59,363 nt of DNA from Bdellovibrionales bacterium (GTDB lineage: Bacteria; Myxococcota; XYA12-FULL-58-9; SYDY01), in contig SYDY01000076.1 of the NCBI GenBank assembly GCA_005801425.1, positions 1 to 59,363 on the forward strand, in the 5' to 3' direction. The position numbers and the translations under genes were made by a program. Under the pieces are notes generated by a model that saw only the letters and a program-made list of their open reading frames with translations, was not told the origin of the DNA and searched no databases. This document shows positions 34,329-42,138 of the stretch, in pieces. How positions within the stretch are numbered: the stretch's first letter is position 1; the number at the start of each line of letters is the position of its first letter.

Positions 34329-35329
34329 ATCACATCACGGATCCATGTTATTCCCGATTTGGGCTGTGGGACCGCCACCGAATCAATCACAGCATCGCCT
34401 AAGAGCACACGCAATGTGGATGGTGAGTTGTACAATCCATCACCCCCCAAAGACCATGTGATTATACTTGCATCCAAAGGCATTGCACCCACGGCGATCA
34501 CGGCACGTTCATTGGCTTGCACATGATTGCAGCCTTGAACAGGAAATCTCCAAAGACGCGTGCTGGATTTGTCGGTAGTTTGTTGCACCACAAGACCATC
34601 GAGAAGGATCTTTGTGGGGCTTGTATTGCGAATTACAAACCATTCATTGCCATCGTCTGCACCTGCGGGATCCGCCAAGATTTCTTCGATGCGCAATGCA
34701 CCGGTGGTTGCTTTTTTCACATCGTCACAAAGAGGCGGTGGTGGAATTTTCACGCAAGATGGATTGATCGCACCGGGTGTTGATCCTTCAGACACACACC
34801 ATGTGGTATGATCATCGCCCGAGAGCATATAAGACTGTGCTTCGTGGGGTGCACCGAGTGGCGTCTCTGAACCATAGCGTGTTTCATCAACAAGAAGATC
34901 AGCACATGTGATCCGCAATGCTGCGGTATCGTTCCCGAGCGTGATCGTACTTCCGTAATTCACATGCACAACAGGCAACGCATCTGATGATCCTGCAAAC
35001 ACCCATGCATCACCAGGCAACATCGTTGTTTCGCCAAGGATCGAATAACGTTTCATGCTTCCTGGTTGACCGACATCCACCGCCAAACGCGCAAGCTGAA
35101 GTCCACGCGAGCTCACATTGGTAATTTCAAACCATTCGCGCCCATGATCACTTCCCGATGGGTTGGGCATGATTTCGGTAATGCGAAGCTCACCCGCTTT
35201 AACATCACATCCTGCACCTTCTGTTTTAAAATCAGTAAGCAGATCGCTAGGTTTGCCGCAGCTGCATAATAAGATCATCATCAGGTAGGGGTGCTTCGCG
35301 AACCGCCTTCCAAACATTTGTCGCCACAT
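34325..35329 (-). CDS. lipoprotein with two lamin-tail (LTD) domains
   Basis: 334 aa. The signal sequence YLMMILLCSCGKPSD contains a lipobox-like LLCSC, so lipidation is likely. Two lamin-tail domains follow. The first is LRITEIMPNPSGSDHGREWF with FEITNVSSRGLQLARL. The second is LRIEEILADPAGADDGNEWF with VIRNTSPTKILLDGL. LTD modules are immunoglobulin-like folds on many bacterial surface and nuclease proteins. Start ATG with AAAGGAG upstream. First gene of an LTD, barrel, PLD-like run, suggesting a shared envelope role. The 98 bases between it and hepT show nothing further. Confidence 0.85.
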   Translation of the reverse strand: MWRQMFGRRFAKHPYLMMILLCSCGKPSDLLTDFKTEGAGCDVKAGELRITEIMPNPSGSDHGREWFEITNVSSRGLQLARLAVDVGQPGSMKRYSILGETTMLPGDAWVFAGSSDALPVVHVNYGSTITLGNDTAALRITCADLLVDETRYGSETPLGAPHEAQSYMLSGDDHTTWCVSEGSTPGAINPSCVKIPPPPLCDDVKKATTGALRIEEILADPAGADDGNEWFVIRNTSPTKILLDGLVVQQTTDKSSTRLWRFPVQGCNHVQANERAVIAVGAMPLDASIITWSLGGDGLYNSPSTLRVLLGDAVIDSVAVPQPKSGITWIRDVI

Positions 35330-35427
35330 CGTGTTCTCCTTTGGAAAACACGCTAAATGGCCAAATTTTTTGGATTTTCACAGACACATGTTGGGACAGT
35401 ACTTGGAGCAAAATGAGACAGTTCGGG

Positions 35428-35838
35428 TTACGATAACTTAATCAAGAGAGACACCAAAGCACGGAAATCATCTAAATGATGATCAAGAATACTCCGCACA
35501 ATGTTAATATTGATTTCTTGATATGTGTGAATCGCTGTGTTGCGAAAGCCCACCATGTGCATCAAATGGGTTCCCAGATCAGGTGAAAGAATGCCTGTAT
35601 CAATCAATGTTTGAAATGCCTGCCGTGCGTCCCCCGGCATACCCAATTTTCGTGCGCGCACAACATGCATCGCAGCATCGATGGAAAGTTCACATGCTCG
35701 AAGCAGATTGAGCATCACCGAATCTTGTATTAAAAAATTGGTTTCAAGTTGATTTTCTTTGCCCACATATTCTTCCTCAATACGAGCAAGACAACGCTCA
35801 ATAGAAGCACACTTACGAAACAAAACATCATTTCCCAT
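35428..35838 (-). CDS. hepT: HepT-like HEPN ribonuclease toxin
   Basis: 136 aa from the ATG at 35838. The RX4HXY active motif is exact: RNTAIHTY (Arg, His, Tyr) in VGFRNTAIHTYQEIN. The HEPN helices before it fit: SVMLNLLRACELSIDAAMHV and LIDTGILSPDLGTHLMHMVG. HepT cleaves RNA; its partner MntA adds AMP to the Tyr and silences it (established for this family). The longer open frame to 35967 overlaps mntA and has no family match, so the 35838 start is preferred; it overlaps the mntA end by 11 bases. Cytoplasmic. Confidence 0.93.
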   Translation of the reverse strand: MGNDVLFRKCASIERCLARIEEEYVGKENQLETNFLIQDSVMLNLLRACELSIDAAMHVVRARKLGMPGDARQAFQTLIDTGILSPDLGTHLMHMVGFRNTAIHTYQEININIVRSILDHHLDDFRALVSLLIKLS

Positions 35839-36277
35839 AAACAGATCCCCGTTCACGAATATCGTCGAGAATACCGCGCCGCCGTTCAGAAAAATCAACG
35901 TAGTCGGAATAAACAAAATCTTCAAACATTTCGGTTGTGTCGAAATCACCACACCACACACGCTCACCCGTGGAAATCACCTGCATCCGCATCTCCGTCG
36001 ATTGAGCGCGAAGGTCGATCAGATCCACATCGCACCCAACACGCATGGCAAGATCTTGTGCAAGAGTCCACACCTGTTCGGGCGGCAGCGATTTAATGGT
36101 TAAAAAAGCAAGATCAAGATCACTCGATGGGTGCATATCAGGCGTACCCCATGAACCAAAACGATAAATGGCGCGTACATCGGTGACATGCTCACGCAAG
36201 AAATTAATCGCAAGCAGCAAAATGGGGTGCATCAAAAGACAATGACGCGGCAAGACAGAAACGTCAACATTCAACAC
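35828..36277 (-). CDS. mntA: MntA-like minimal nucleotidyltransferase antitoxin, GTG start
   Basis: Cytoplasmic antitoxin that AMPylates HepT. The GSx10DxD motif is visible: YRFGSWGTPDMHPSSDLDLAF, with a third acidic residue in CDVDLIDL. 149 aa from a GTG at 36277, chosen for the AAGGTG upstream; an ATG at 36232 (134 aa) is possible but has no ribosome binding site. The gene starts 15 bases after the 238-aa orphan ends and overlaps hepT by 11 bases, the usual antitoxin-first arrangement of MntA-HepT. Confidence 0.92.
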   Translation of the reverse strand: MLNVDVSVLPRHCLLMHPILLLAINFLREHVTDVRAIYRFGSWGTPDMHPSSDLDLAFLTIKSLPPEQVWTLAQDLAMRVGCDVDLIDLRAQSTEMRMQVISTGERVWCGDFDTTEMFEDFVYSDYVDFSERRRGILDDIRERGSVYGK

Positions 36278-36292
36278 GTAACACCTTACGGA

Positions 36293-37009
36293 CTAATCGC
36301 GGGCTTGAATGTGCCTTGCGTAGGCGTCGCTTGTTCGCACAGGCCAACTTTCGTGACCCGCTTTCCAAGCGGCAATGCCTTCGGCTTCTGTTTGAAACAA
36401 AGCACCTAAAGCAAGATCCGATTGAGAGCCAAGCAATGCTTGAATCGAGTCCTGACGAGGTCCAAGTTCGTGTTTGTTCAAAAAACTTATTACTTTTCGA
36501 TCCATGTAATCAGCACCTTTGTAACCCTGGGGTGGCAGCACCTGTCCAAAGGCATGCTCACCCCAGCCGGTCACTTCGTGCTTAATCCCACCCTCTACCA
36601 ACGTAAAAGTCTGGAGGCCCCCGAGAATTTTGGAAGGATCTGGGCGATCCTTTTTCTTCAACTCAAGATGCCACTCAACCACAAGGCTGCCATCCACAGG
36701 TGCACCCCAAGTCCATGTCTCCGAGTGATAGCGTGGAATAGGCAGCATTTTTAGTGCGGCTTCAACCGGCAGAGGTGCCCCCTGCCCGATGAGTGTCTTC
36801 AATTCGAGTGTGTGCCTGCCGCCTTCCGAAGAAATTCTCACTTCATTCGCAGCGCGCGATACATAGGCATTTTCGATTCCATTTTTGACACGCAAAGAGA
36901 CAGCCGTAGCGGCAGCAGCAGCAGCCATCTCCAAGGGATCTCGCCCACCTACCGCGTGGATGTTATAGATACTTACCGTATTTAGGTCATAAGGTATTTT
37001 TGAAGCCAT
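36293..37009 (-). CDS. hypothetical protein, 238 aa
   Basis: Not recognised. The start region is MASKIPYDLNTVSIYNIHAV, with no signal peptide. A poly-Ala stretch (EMAAAAAATAVSL) near residue 30 forms a helix. The rest mixes strands (SLVVEWHLELKKKD, TFTLVEGGIKHEV) and a C-terminal helical region, so a compact alpha/beta domain is likely. No clear ribosome binding site precedes the ATG. It lies 15 bases upstream of mntA, so they could share a transcript, but nothing links it functionally to the toxin pair. Confidence 0.55.
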   Translation of the reverse strand: MASKIPYDLNTVSIYNIHAVGGRDPLEMAAAAAATAVSLRVKNGIENAYVSRAANEVRISSEGGRHTLELKTLIGQGAPLPVEAALKMLPIPRYHSETWTWGAPVDGSLVVEWHLELKKKDRPDPSKILGGLQTFTLVEGGIKHEVTGWGEHAFGQVLPPQGYKGADYMDRKVISFLNKHELGPRQDSIQALLGSQSDLALGALFQTEAEGIAAWKAGHESWPVRTSDAYARHIQARD

Positions 37010-37083
37010 TTGATCAGACTAGACCAACCAGAAAGGTTCGTCCATCGTGCAGCTTGTCAAAACACCTAAAAAAGGAGACATAA

Positions 37084-37142
37084 CGCATCCCCACCGCCTT
37101 CGCTAGCGCTCGGCGACTCCCCCTCGCTGCGCGAAGTGGAGT
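37084..37142. repeat. palindromic repeat family C, copy 3
   Basis: CGCATCCCCACCGCCTTCGC through ACTCCCCCTCGCTGCGCGAA to GTGGAG. The same two-hairpin element as 3103 and 7675, here between the Fur-family gene and the 238-aa orphan, just after the fur stop codon. Confidence 0.75.
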
Positions 37143-37153
37143 GTGCAGAATAT

Positions 37154-37603
37154 TTATTCACGGCATTTGCGACAGTGACCGTAAAGTTCCATGCGATGAT
37201 GGCGCAGGTCGAAACCATTCTTTTTGGCCACAGCCTCTTGCCGGGCTTCAATGGCGTCATCCATAAATTCAACAATGATGCCGCATGACGTACAAATCAA
37301 ATGGTCGTGGTGCTCTTCATGGCCATCGGCGAGTTCATAACGGGTAAAACCGTCGTGGAATGTGCGGCTTTCTGCAAGACCGCATTCGGCCAGAAGCTTC
37401 ATGGTGCGATACACCGTCGCTTGGCTGATGCGTTCATCGAGCTTGCGTGCACGTTCAAGCAATTCATCGATTTTGAGATGGCCACCCGCCTGTAAAAAAA
37501 CCTCGGCAATCACCTCACGCTGGCGCGAAACCTTCAAGCCATTTTTGGAGATGTAGGCATGAAGAATATCCTGCGCTTTTTGTGGTGTGATATCGGTCGG
37601 CAT
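37154..37603 (-). CDS. Fur-family metal-responsive repressor
   Basis: DNA-binding metal sensor, 149 aa from the ATG at 37603 (a TTG two codons earlier is also possible; AGGGG lies upstream of both). The winged helix is seen as VSRQREVIAEVFLQAGGHLK and then ISQATVYRTMKLLAECGL, the recognition-helix pattern of the family. Metal sites include HEEHHDHLICTSCG and C-terminal YGHCRKC (two CxxC zinc pairs). Whether it senses iron, zinc or peroxide cannot be decided. It and the next gene (37626-37853) run in the same direction. Confidence 0.92.
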   Translation of the reverse strand: MPTDITPQKAQDILHAYISKNGLKVSRQREVIAEVFLQAGGHLKIDELLERARKLDERISQATVYRTMKLLAECGLAESRTFHDGFTRYELADGHEEHHDHLICTSCGIIVEFMDDAIEARQEAVAKKNGFDLRHHRMELYGHCRKCRE

Positions 37604-37625
37604 CTTCAAAATCCCCTACAACTTT

Positions 37626-37853
37626 TTAATGCAACAACCCACGCGGATGACGCTTGCCCGATGCTTGCGTCGCACCGCTTCGCTCCGACTGCACAATCCG
37701 TCTGGCTGCATCAACCAACTCACCGAGAGCCAGGGCTTCGTCCAACGCAAAATGCAAGGTCATGGGGCCAATCACAAGATTCACGCCACCGCAGTCGCAT
37801 GGCTCCACCTGCCCAAGCGCATTGCCAAATGTTCCATCGGTCTTCGGCGCCAT
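37626..37853 (-). CDS. small conserved-looking protein with CDCG motif, 75 aa
   Basis: The ATG at 37853 follows a GAGG five bases away; the frame also opens earlier (TTG at 37937) without a good ribosome site. The protein reads EPCDCGGVNLVIGPMTLHFA, then a helix LDEALALGELVDAARRIVQ. This resembles small proteins with a Cys-x-Cys-Gly strand followed by a hydrophobic strand and a helix, seen next to metal or stress genes in proteobacteria. It lies 22 bases upstream of fur and is likely cotranscribed with it. Metal binding by the Cys pair is plausible but unproven. Confidence 0.6.
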   Translation of the reverse strand: MAPKTDGTFGNALGQVEPCDCGGVNLVIGPMTLHFALDEALALGELVDAARRIVQSERSGATQASGKRHPRGLLH

Positions 37854-37962
37854 GACAACCTCGTATTCCTGCGAAAGAACATAGCGTACAGAAATAGTCC
37901 GGTATGCGTCAATGGCGAGTCCTGAATAGCGCAGCAAGCCTCTATACAGCGCCTTTTGCGCC

Positions 37963-39606
37963 CTACGTCAAAGAACTGCACGCCACCACAGCGGTGGCAT
38001 GTAATTTTTCGGCATCTCTTTGCGCTTTGTAGGTATCGATCGCAGGCAAAGCCCCCCACGCCGATGGATAGTTAAGGGATGCTACGGTATTACGTATTGT
38101 AAACCATGCTTTATACGTCGAATGATCCGCCGTCATAGAGAAACACGTGCTCAGGATTTTTGAATCCATTGCAACGCCCGTAAGCACTTCAAAAAGTCGT
38201 TTAGGTGCATACGAGCACCCCTCCGCAATCAACGACTCAGCCAATTCTTGGGGTGCAATACGTGCATCCGTGGTCATCGCCAAAAATGCCTTTCGCCACC
38301 AATCCGGGCCCACCCTGACTGCGTAAAAATCACCACCACCACCACTGTAAGATGAGCCGAACCATTCCTCGAGACCTTTGATGCAAAAAAGGAGATTGGA
38401 GAAATTATTTTTCACAGCACACAAACGAAAAAGAAGGAGACGTTCAACATTCGGATGGGTACCAAAGTCCAAAACACCATGTTTAAACCATGTCATCAAC
38501 ACATCAACGTCTTTTGAGGCCCATGCTGCGGAAAGATGCACGCTTTTGAGATCCCCTAATTTTGCCGAGGGCTCACGCTCTAATAACATGGCACTTGGAA
38601 TACAGGCGTTGATCACCGCTCCTTGAAGCACGAAACGAATAGGATTAACCATTTCTTCGGGGTCTTTCGAACCCGCCTTAAGCGCCACCCATGCATCATA
38701 AGCGCGCTGGGATGTAGCCAAAGACACATCGATAGCCTTACGCGCTGCCGATAGTGTTGCTTCACGCGCAATGAGAACTTTTTTATCTTCATTCAACACG
38801 CTCTCACGCGATCGCAAATCGGCGTCCATGGTGTCGAGCTTCGCGCGCTCTTGGGACAACGTCACCGATTGTGTCTCCAATGGTCCTAAAACGGCACGCT
38901 GCTGGTCAAACGTCGCTTGTCGTGCAGCAAGTGATGCTTCCTGAACTTTCAATTGTTCATCACGCTCAGAAAGCAACGCGAATGCGGCATTCGAACGCGC
39001 CTGCATTCTAAAAAATTCTTCATCCTGACGCGCAACACGCAGTGCAAGGGATGCATCAAGCACATCCCTTTCATGAGCAGGATGTGACAACACATGGGCA
39101 TCTTGTGCATTCACACGGATCCACTGGCAATGCGCAGCAAGAAGCCGATTGTCTGGATCCGATTTTTCCACACGATCAACAATCGCATGGGCCACAGCCC
39201 AAGCATGTGCGTTCGTTGCAGCACGCGCCAATGTCACAAAATGAGGCGCTTGTGTGCAAAGCGTTTCATCGGCCATGGAAGGCACTTGCTGCCACAAACA
39301 CGCCAAACGCTCCTGCGGAAGCAAAGACGCACGCGTGCCCTGCTCAAGCAGCGCAATGGCTTCTTGCGGCGCTTTACGTGCCCATGCCTCCGCGATCTTG
39401 TCCTCATGCCTTGTATTGTATTGCGCACCCAACAATCCACGCCGCGCGGGTTCTATGCGGTCGGTACTTTGTGTAAACGGATCTTCAGAAAAAACCGATG
39501 GGCCTGAAAAAGGACTGTACGGAGGGGGGGCGGCGGATGCGGCCGATCCACCATTTGCTCCAAGCAACCGCTGTGTCTCACCAGCCCCTTTTGTAATCGT
39601 CGACAT
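37963..39606 (-). CDS. hypothetical coiled-coil protein with N-terminal PPxY and ExxxLL motifs, 547 aa
   Basis: Not recognised. The first 60 residues are low-complexity and contain ETQRLL (residues 10-15, acidic di-leucine pattern) and PPPYSPF (27-33, a PPxY motif), both known in eukaryotic sorting and WW-domain binding; short motifs can arise by chance. Residues about 60-190 are helical and repeat-like. Residues about 195-310 are a charged coiled coil (ERAKLDTMDADLRSRESVLN and similar). The last 230 residues are a separate helical domain. No signal peptide. It lies alone between fur and queC and faces away from queC. Function unknown. Confidence 0.65.
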   Translation of the reverse strand: MSTITKGAGETQRLLGANGGSAASAAPPPYSPFSGPSVFSEDPFTQSTDRIEPARRGLLGAQYNTRHEDKIAEAWARKAPQEAIALLEQGTRASLLPQERLACLWQQVPSMADETLCTQAPHFVTLARAATNAHAWAVAHAIVDRVEKSDPDNRLLAAHCQWIRVNAQDAHVLSHPAHERDVLDASLALRVARQDEEFFRMQARSNAAFALLSERDEQLKVQEASLAARQATFDQQRAVLGPLETQSVTLSQERAKLDTMDADLRSRESVLNEDKKVLIAREATLSAARKAIDVSLATSQRAYDAWVALKAGSKDPEEMVNPIRFVLQGAVINACIPSAMLLEREPSAKLGDLKSVHLSAAWASKDVDVLMTWFKHGVLDFGTHPNVERLLLFRLCAVKNNFSNLLFCIKGLEEWFGSSYSGGGGDFYAVRVGPDWWRKAFLAMTTDARIAPQELAESLIAEGCSYAPKRLFEVLTGVAMDSKILSTCFSMTADHSTYKAWFTIRNTVASLNYPSAWGALPAIDTYKAQRDAEKLHATAVVACSSLT

Positions 39607-39737
39607 TGCCCGCTCCTCTCATTAATGGCGCGTGTGTCAATTTATCGGAGATCGGTATTGAAAGGTGTTTATTGCTTCAATAAATGATAAAGCGTGCGAT
39701 CGTTGACAAGTCATCGCAGCATCTTTAGACCTTTCCC

Positions 39738-40418
39738 ATGCCAAAAGCCGTCGTTTGCCTCTCAGGAGGCCTTGATTCCAGTACCACCCTCGCCGTATGC
39801 AAAGAACTTGGGTTTCGTCCCTATGCCGTGAGTTTTGCCTACGGCCAAAGGCAGCATGTGGAGCTTGAAGCAGCCGCGCGCGTCGCTAAGGCCATCGGCG
39901 TGATCGAGCATCGGATCATCACGATTGACCTTGGACAACTGGGTGGATCTGCCCTCACCGATACGCGTATCGAGGTTCCCAAAGATCGCAGCGAAGCACA
40001 GATGGGGGACGATATCCCCATCACGTACGTGCCCGCGCGCAACACGATTTTTTTAAGTTATGCCTTGGCCTACGCAGAAGTGATTGGAAGCACCGATATT
40101 TTTATCGGCGCCAATGCCGTGGATTATTCGGGTTATCCCGATTGCCGCCCCGATTACATCGCATGCTTTGAACAACTCGCCAATTTAGCCACAGCCATCG
40201 GTCGCACCACAAACGCCATACGCATTCATGCGCCACTGATCAACGACAGCAAGGCTGAGATCATCAAACGGGCCGTGGCACTCGGTGTTGACCTTGGCCT
40301 TACCCATTCGTGCTACGATCCCCAAGGGGATTTGGCGTGTGGACACTGCGACAGTTGCTTGCTTCGCAGCGCAGGGTTTCGTGATGCCGGGGTTGTGGAC
40401 CCAACACGGTATGCTTGA
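39738..40418 (+). CDS. queC: 7-cyano-7-deazaguanine (preQ0) synthase
   Basis: Makes preQ0 from 7-carboxy-7-deazaguanine, ammonia and ATP, on the route to the tRNA base queuosine; 226 aa, normal length. The PP-loop is [20 protein letters not shown]. The family stretches [37 protein letters not shown] and the C-terminal zinc site (SCYDP, then ACGHCDSC) are all intact. Cytoplasmic. No other queuosine biosynthesis gene is adjacent, but a precursor transporter (47836-48573) lies 7 kb away. A family A palindrome follows the stop codon. Confidence 0.96.
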   Translation: MPKAVVCLSGGLDSSTTLAVCKELGFRPYAVSFAYGQRQHVELEAAARVAKAIGVIEHRIITIDLGQLGGSALTDTRIEVPKDRSEAQMGDDIPITYVPARNTIFLSYALAYAEVIGSTDIFIGANAVDYSGYPDCRPDYIACFEQLANLATAIGRTTNAIRIHAPLINDSKAEIIKRAVALGVDLGLTHSCYDPQGDLACGHCDSCLLRSAGFRDAGVVDPTRYA

Positions 40419-40419
40419 A

Positions 40420-40444
40420 GGGCGGTTCGCGAACCGCCCCTACA
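40420..40444. repeat. palindromic repeat family A after queC
   Basis: A perfect palindrome GGGCGGTTCGCGAACCGCCC followed by CTACA, beginning within a few bases of the queC stop. It could act as a transcript-end hairpin. The flank TAGAAGAATAATAGCATCG resembles the flank of the copy at 43217, so the repeated unit may extend past the palindrome. Confidence 0.85.
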
Positions 40445-40467
40445 TTAGAAGAATAATAGCATCGCGT

Positions 40468-42018
40468 CTAATAGTGACGCGCCAAACGCTCAGGCAAATC
40501 ATTTTCCGTCACAAATTGTTTGGCCCATGCATCGAGAGACGAGGGGTCAACGCCCGTCACATCATCGAAATTTATTCCCATCTCACCGGTAATTTTTTCC
40601 ATGTCCAACTTGTACGGCCCAAAGCCGTGCACTTCGTCACGCGGTAACGGAGGAAGACCACATGTGACCCTGGCATCGTTGGCGGCCATAAACGCCACCA
40701 ATAAAGCGGTTGTCCATTTGGGACTATGCCACATCGCAATACGCGCGTCGTGAGTCACATGATGCACATTCGCAATGATACGCACGCGGCGATCCAACCC
40801 ATCGGGATTCATTGTTTTTTCATCGGCATTAAAAACGGTACCCCACACCACGTGTTCAATTGCTGCATAGCCCCGCAAGTAAGGATAGAATTCACATGCG
40901 CGTTTGAAGGACGCTTGAATATTCGGATGATCATGGGGCAATCCCTTGGCAAGAATATCATCCCACCATGCGGGAACACATTCGGGCTTGCCTGGATTGT
41001 ATGTATGTTTTGCGAATTGATTGCCCTGCTCATCGGGGTAATACACGGTGGCCACGCCATCTTCGGTTTCTGTGGGAAGCCGCACACCGAGCAACATACA
41101 ACCGCCGGGTCCCTGCAACGTAAAATTGAGCGTACTTAGATATTTGATCAACGCCTTATCATGGGTTGCAGGAAGACGCAGATGCAACATGTAATTCAAA
41201 AAATGGGTGCCGGCACACGAAGGCAAGGATCCTGGCACTTTTGTTGCCAGCCATGGATTGTGATGACCTGCGGCCAAAATGACATAATCTGCCATGACCT
41301 TTTTTGATGACCCTGCATGATCTGTAAATTGTACCGTGGTTCGTCCATCGCTTAAACGTTCAAACGATGTGATGTTTGCATGCAGTTCAGTTTTGGTTTG
41401 GCTTTTATCCAACGAAGCTCTCACCACGCCATAATAGCGTGCCATGTCCACACCATGGCTTGAGCCCATCACACCATAAGCAAGGCTTGGTTTCAGCCCA
41501 TCCCATTCTTCATCGCGCAACGGCCGTGAAAACTGTTCTGGCGTGCGCCCAAGTTTTTCGGTGGCCGCATCTTTCCCGCGCCTCTCGGTGATATAGGCAT
41601 GCTGTTTCGAAAAATGGCGCCCCATGTGATCCACATTGCCAAAAAATTCAGATTCACTAAGGCCAGATGCCTGGGTTTGTTTAGAGACAAAAAATCGTGT
41701 GGGGTTATGCGCGTGGGGTGCTGACAATTTAAAATCGCACATGCCTTTGCGCGCCAAATATTCGGTGCTTCCACCGTCCATACAACCTTCGCCTGTAAGC
41801 ACGTGATCGCGTTTGTAGTATTCAAACGAGTCGGTATGGGCGAGATTGGCACATCGAATGGCTGAACCTTGCAAAAGTCCTCGGTCGGAGATCAGTGTGA
41901 CTTGAATGCCCCTCAGTTTATCAAGCACCAATGCGGTGTTGCTCCCCACCGCACCTGCACCCACAATCACCACATGGGGCATTTCCTTGTGTTCACAGGC
42001 TTTTCCAAGACTCGTCAT
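40468..42018 (-). CDS. FAD-dependent oxidoreductase (DAO-like fold)
   Basis: 516 aa. The Rossmann ADP-binding motif VVIVGAGAVGSNTALVL lies near residue 15 and a second nucleotide-binding stretch (DYVILAAGHHNPW) near residue 245, as in D-amino-acid-oxidase-like or tryptophan-halogenase-like flavoenzymes. No lysine or halogenase WxWxIP signature was found, so the substrate is unknown. Start ATG with GGGAG upstream. No signal peptide. The gene is divergent from a LysR-type regulator with a palindromic site in the shared gap, the usual layout of a regulator and its target. Confidence 0.78.
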   Translation of the reverse strand: MTSLGKACEHKEMPHVVIVGAGAVGSNTALVLDKLRGIQVTLISDRGLLQGSAIRCANLAHTDSFEYYKRDHVLTGEGCMDGGSTEYLARKGMCDFKLSAPHAHNPTRFFVSKQTQASGLSESEFFGNVDHMGRHFSKQHAYITERRGKDAATEKLGRTPEQFSRPLRDEEWDGLKPSLAYGVMGSSHGVDMARYYGVVRASLDKSQTKTELHANITSFERLSDGRTTVQFTDHAGSSKKVMADYVILAAGHHNPWLATKVPGSLPSCAGTHFLNYMLHLRLPATHDKALIKYLSTLNFTLQGPGGCMLLGVRLPTETEDGVATVYYPDEQGNQFAKHTYNPGKPECVPAWWDDILAKGLPHDHPNIQASFKRACEFYPYLRGYAAIEHVVWGTVFNADEKTMNPDGLDRRVRIIANVHHVTHDARIAMWHSPKWTTALLVAFMAANDARVTCGLPPLPRDEVHGFGPYKLDMEKITGEMGINFDDVTGVDPSSLDAWAKQFVTENDLPERLARHY

Positions 42019-42091
42019 CGTATTCTCCCTTATATTTTATATCGAAAATCCTCAAAAGGAGACTAATAACGAACCCGAGAAATAACATCCA

Positions 42092-42116
42092 TGAATGCTT
42101 TAAATAGAAGCATTCA
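42092..42116. promoter_or_regulatory. palindromic operator candidate for the LysR regulator
   Basis: TGAATGCTT, seven bases, AAGCATTCA: perfect 9-base arms (42092-42100 and 42108-42116). LysR-type regulators bind T-N11-A-centred dyads between themselves and a divergent target, which this fits. It is the only clear dyad in the 120-base gap. Confidence 0.55.
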
Positions 42117-42138
42117 AGAAACTCATGTAAAATAAAGT

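Noticed and set aside
35839-35967. N-terminal extension of HepT
   Set aside because: It overlaps mntA fully and is not seen in HepT proteins, which begin close to the 35838 Met.
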